Source: an uncultured Eubacteriales bacterium (lineage in GTDB: Bacteria; Bacillota; Clostridia; Oscillospirales; Oscillospiraceae). Taken from it: a stretch of 7,570 bases of DNA. Made by a program: the position numbers and the translations under genes. The stretch's first letter is position 1. Each line of letters opens with the position of its first letter. The stretch covers positions 1 to 7,570 of the forward strand of contig UQWH01000076.1 in NCBI GenBank assembly GCA_900544705.1, read 5' to 3'. Positions 6,099 to 7,570 of this stretch are shown here, piece by piece. The notes beneath the pieces were generated by a model. That model worked only from the letters and a program-made list of their open reading frames with translations. It was not told the DNA's origin and made no database searches.

Positions 6099-6328
6099 TC
6101 CGATTTCGCCTCCGGATTCATGTAAGATGTGATGGTCTCCATAATTTTCTGCGCTTCGCTTGCCGGGGGAATGGCAATGCCCTGCGCGACGTCCGCCAGC
6201 AGGAGCAGAGAGCTGCCCGGCGCGATGCCGAACATCTCCCGCACTTCTGCGGGAATGACGATCTGCCCCTTGGGGCCTACCTTGACGACGGACATGAATT
6301 TGCCGGGAGGGAAGGGAGCTGCGCTCAT
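6095..6328 (-). CDS. AbrB/MazE/SpoVT-family DNA-binding protein
   Basis: This 77-residue protein contains one swapped-hairpin AbrB domain (about 12-55). Its core MSVVKVGPKGQIVIPAEVRE (12-31) has the hallmark GPKGQIVIP, followed by MFGIAPGSSLLLLAD. Two such chains normally interlock to form a DNA-binding dimer. A short Pro-rich start (SAAPFPPG) precedes the domain and a helix-like tail (about 56-77) follows it. I chose the ATG at 6328 because an AAGGCGGTGA ribosome-site region lies just upstream; an in-frame GTG at 6349 lacks comparable support. It is the first gene of an operon with an ABC exporter and overlaps the ATPase start by 4 bp. Repeats at its promoter suggest that it controls its own operon. 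The fold is shared with MazE antitoxins, but no toxin gene is next to it, so a transcription factor is more likely. Confidence 0.9.
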   Translation of the reverse strand: MSAAPFPPGKFMSVVKVGPKGQIVIPAEVREMFGIAPGSSLLLLADVAQGIAIPPASEAQKIMETITSYMNPEAKSE

Positions 6329-6351
6329 AAAATCACCGCCTTGCAGCACCA

Positions 6352-6376
6352 GTATAACTTGTATAACTAATTATAC
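6352..6376. promoter_or_regulatory. Tandem/dyad operator at the AbrB-ABC promoter
   Basis: GTATAACT occurs twice with 9-bp spacing (6352-6359 and 6361-6368). The second copy is also the left half of a palindrome, GTATAACTAATTATAC (6361-6376; 6-bp arms, 4-bp centre), which covers the whole -10 box (6370-6375). Binding here would occlude polymerase. The likely binder is the AbrB-type protein encoded immediately downstream. This assignment rests on position; AbrB-type proteins do not share one simple consensus. Confidence 0.65.
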
Positions 6377-6397
6377 CATGAAGACGAAAAAAGTCAA
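6370..6397 (-). promoter_or_regulatory. Sigma-A promoter for the AbrB-ABC operon
   Basis: On the minus strand a -35 TTGACT (6397-6392) and a perfect -10 TATAAT (6375-6370) are separated by 16 nt. Transcription should start near 6363, leaving about 35 nt of leader before the ATG at 6328. The -10 box lies inside a palindrome. Confidence 0.83.
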
Positions 6398-6420
6398 GAG
6401 AGGGAAAGAATAGAAAATAG

Positions 6421-6452
6421 AAAAACGAAGGCGGCTGCCGGAGCAGCCGCCT
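6421..6452 (-). terminator. GC-rich hairpin with T-run, leftward terminator
   Basis: A 10-bp perfect stem (6429-6438 with 6443-6452) has a CGGA loop. In the minus direction it is followed, after CG, by five T (6425-6421). It would stop leftward transcription coming from the surface-protein gene before it reaches the AbrB-ABC promoter. The hairpin is near-identical to the one at 6647-6672, though the loop is inverted. Confidence 0.7.
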
Positions 6453-6600
6453 CAGACTGTCAAAAAACCTATCCAGCCAAAGTACTCGGAGGGAAGAAAA
6501 GAGTGAAAGGAAACCGTCAGGGTTTCCTTTCGCGTTCAATCACCCGCCGCAGCGTCCAAAATTGCAAAATAAAACTGCGAAATTGTATTTTGTAATTTTT

Positions 6601-6652
6601 CGCCTCATCTTGTCAAAAAAGTCCTTTTGGACTTTTTTGACAAGATGAGGCG
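6601..6652. repeat. Perfect 24-bp-arm inverted repeat with TTTT loop
   Basis: Arms at 6601-6624 and 6629-6652 are perfectly complementary across all 24 bp and are separated only by TTTT. The centre reads AAAAAAGTCC-TTTT-GGACTTTTTT, so a short GC stem followed by T-runs occurs on both strands, as in a bidirectional terminator. The outer six bases of the right arm (6647-6652) are shared with the neighbouring GC-rich hairpin at 6647-6672, so the two hairpins cannot both form completely. Confidence 0.85.
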
Positions 6653-6672
6653 GCTGCCGGAGCAGCCGCCTC
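6647..6672 (-). terminator. GC-rich hairpin downstream of the surface-protein gene
   Basis: An 11-bp perfect stem (6647-6657 with 6662-6672) has a 4-nt loop and lies 12 nt beyond the stop codon of the leftward surface-protein gene. It has no T-run immediately after it in the minus direction. Termination may therefore depend on the adjoining long hairpin, which contains T-runs, or on the hairpin at 6429-6452. Confidence 0.55.
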
Positions 6673-6684
6673 TGTGTTATGGAA

Positions 6685-7570
6685 TTACTTGCTTGCCTTG
6701 GACTTCTTCTTGCCGAAGATGACTGCAAGGACAGTGCCGGCGCTGAGGATCATCAGGGAGATCCAGAGCATCAGGTTGCTCTCGTCGCCGGTCTTCGGGG
6801 TCTTGGTTGCAGGAATGACGGTGTTTTCATTCTGCTTCAGTCCGCAGGTCTTGCACTCCTCGTGCTTCGCGCCAGCCTTCTTGGAGGTTGCCTCCACGTC
6901 GGTGACCCACTCGAAGGTGTGCTTTTCCTTCTCACTGCGCTTGGTGCAGCCGTCGTTCTTGCACTCGTGCCAATGGCCTTCTGCGTCATGCTTCCACTCG
7001 CCGGTGAAGTCATGCTCCTTGGCAGCCGTCGTGATCTCGTCGCAGAACTTGCAGTGGATCGCGGTGGTGCAGTCGCCGTCGTCTTCCTCGGGCGTGTGGC
7101 CGTCATTGACGGTGAGAGTGATAGTTGTCTTGTTGTCGGCCTCGTCGATGACTTCAAGCGTCTGCTCGCCGTCTGCCGGGTTAATCTTCAGACCGTTGTT
7201 GTTGTCAAGCCGGACGGGCTTGCCGTTCAGCGTGACGCTCTTGAGGTAGCGCTCGTTGATCGTGACATCGACCGCTTCGCAGTAGGTCTTGCCATCTTCT
7301 GCGCCGACGATCACGGGTGCGGTCGCATCCAGAACGATGCCGTCGGAGGAGATCCAGGTCACGTTGCCGGCCTGATCGGTCAGTTTCGCGTAGATGACGA
7401 ATTCGCCGTCGGGCTTGATCTCAAAGGCCTCGGTGTAAGCGGTGAGTTCCTTGCCTTCCAGCTCCTGCTGAATGAGTGCCTTTGTCGGGTTCTCATCGAC
7501 GTAGTACTCAATCGTGACATCCAGACCGCTGTTGTCCTCGGCGGTGATGGTCACGGTCTGCTTCTCGCTG
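6685..7570 (-). CDS. Sortase-anchored surface protein with Ig-like and Cys/His-rich segments, C-terminal part
   Basis: The reading frame is open to the right edge, so the signal peptide and start lie outside; 294 residues are visible. Numbering from the valine at 7552-7554, two beta-rich Ig-like segments come first (about 1-77 and 80-150), with repeat-like phrases TDQAGNVTWISSDGIVLDATAP and IDEADNKTTITLTVND in shorter parts. A Cys/His-rich segment follows (162-237) with HCKFC, HWHECKNDGC and ECKTC motifs, resembling zinc-ribbon-like repeats of clostridial surface proteins. The C-terminus is a wall-sorting signal: TPKTGD (252-257), a hydrophobic helix (about 260-280) and a basic tail (KKKSKASK). 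The leucine usually found in LPXTG is replaced by threonine. The protein is expected on the outer surface, joined to peptidoglycan by a sortase. Binding target and total length are unknown. Confidence 0.85.
   Translation of the reverse strand, partial: SEKQTVTITAEDNSGLDVTIEYYVDENPTKALIQQELEGKELTAYTEAFEIKPDGEFVIYAKLTDQAGNVTWISSDGIVLDATAPVIVGAEDGKTYCEAVDVTINERYLKSVTLNGKPVRLDNNNGLKINPADGEQTLEVIDEADNKTTITLTVNDGHTPEEDDGDCTTAIHCKFCDEITTAAKEHDFTGEWKHDAEGHWHECKNDGCTKRSEKEKHTFEWVTDVEATSKKAGAKHEECKTCGLKQNENTVIPATKTPKTGDESNLMLWISLMILSAGTVLAVIFGKKKSKASK

Larger units (their letters stand above)
6429..6672. repeat. Hairpin-rich intergenic segment bounded by 39-nt inverted repeats (MITE-like or multiple terminator)
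   Basis: This is the main content of the 356-bp gap without a gene (6329-6684). The left end (6429-6467) and the reverse complement of the right end (6633-6671) align without gaps. They match at 32 of 39 positions; differences are only in the hairpin loop and a 3-nt stretch. Each end is a GC-rich hairpin followed by TGTCAAAAAA pointing inward. The interior holds an 11-bp-stem hairpin (6505-6515 with 6521-6531) and an AT-rich 14-bp hairpin with one G-T pair (6558-6571 with 6586-6599). No convincing ORF is present. I saw no flanking target duplication. It could be a small non-autonomous element or a cluster of terminators. Confidence 0.6.

Noticed and set aside
5349..6125. 258-residue plus-strand frame opposite the ABC ATPase
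   Set aside because: It is the antisense shadow of a gene with all ABC motifs and has no recognisable family pattern.
6095..6328. MazE antitoxin of a toxin-antitoxin pair
   Set aside because: The neighbouring gene is an ABC ATPase, not a MazF or other toxin; the domain is equally typical of AbrB-type regulators.
6429..6672. CRISPR-like array
   Set aside because: There are only two hairpin copies, in opposite orientation and 180 bp apart, without regular repeats and spacers or cas genes.
6333..6728. Two short minus-strand frames in the hairpin-rich gap
   Set aside because: They run through the terminators and hairpins, lack ribosome sites and have unstructured compositions.

Overview
The window looks like a chromosomal stretch from a GC-rich, Gram-positive gut-type Clostridium relative, most likely in the Oscillospiraceae/Ruminococcaceae. 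The basis is indirect: strong AGGAGG-type ribosome sites, consensus sigma-A promoters in AT-rich gaps between GC-rich genes, a FeoB-associated Cys-rich membrane peptide, and a sortase-type surface protein. There is no rRNA, tRNA, phage gene, transposase or CRISPR array. All genes look intact except the two cut by the window edges.

Layout from left to right. (1) The start of uppP (undecaprenyl-diphosphatase) runs leftward out of the window. (2) A 138-bp divergent intergenic region holds two back-to-back consensus promoters; a strong dyad operator is embedded in the rightward one. (3) Rightward comes a two-gene operon of a MarR-family repressor (144 aa) and a MATE efflux pump (444 aa), arranged like mepR-mepA. 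(4) A bidirectional terminator is shared with the convergent feoA-feoB-Cys-rich-peptide operon, which encodes ferrous iron uptake and is read leftward. Its promoter sits directly behind the terminator of the next operon, and a dyad near its predicted +1 could be a metal-repressor site. (5) Leftward comes a three-gene operon of an AbrB-type regulator, an ABC ATPase and an ABC-2 permease, joined by two ATGA start/stop overlaps. Its promoter overlaps a palindrome and a tandem repeat. (6) A 356-bp gap without a gene is rich in hairpins. Two 39-nt copies of one hairpin module face each other, and there is a perfect 24-bp-arm inverted repeat. (7) The C-terminal part of a large sortase-anchored surface protein enters from the right edge; it has Ig-like segments and a Cys/His-rich zinc-ribbon-like segment.

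The common theme is the cell envelope: lipid-carrier recycling, drug export, iron import, a small ABC exporter and a wall-anchored protein. Two of the transport operons encode their own small DNA-binding protein, and each has a dyad overlapping its promoter, so self-regulation is the natural reading. All protein families here are known. The less ordinary material is in the regulatory DNA and in the hairpin-rich gap at 6429-6672. I see no convincing evidence of a wholly new system.
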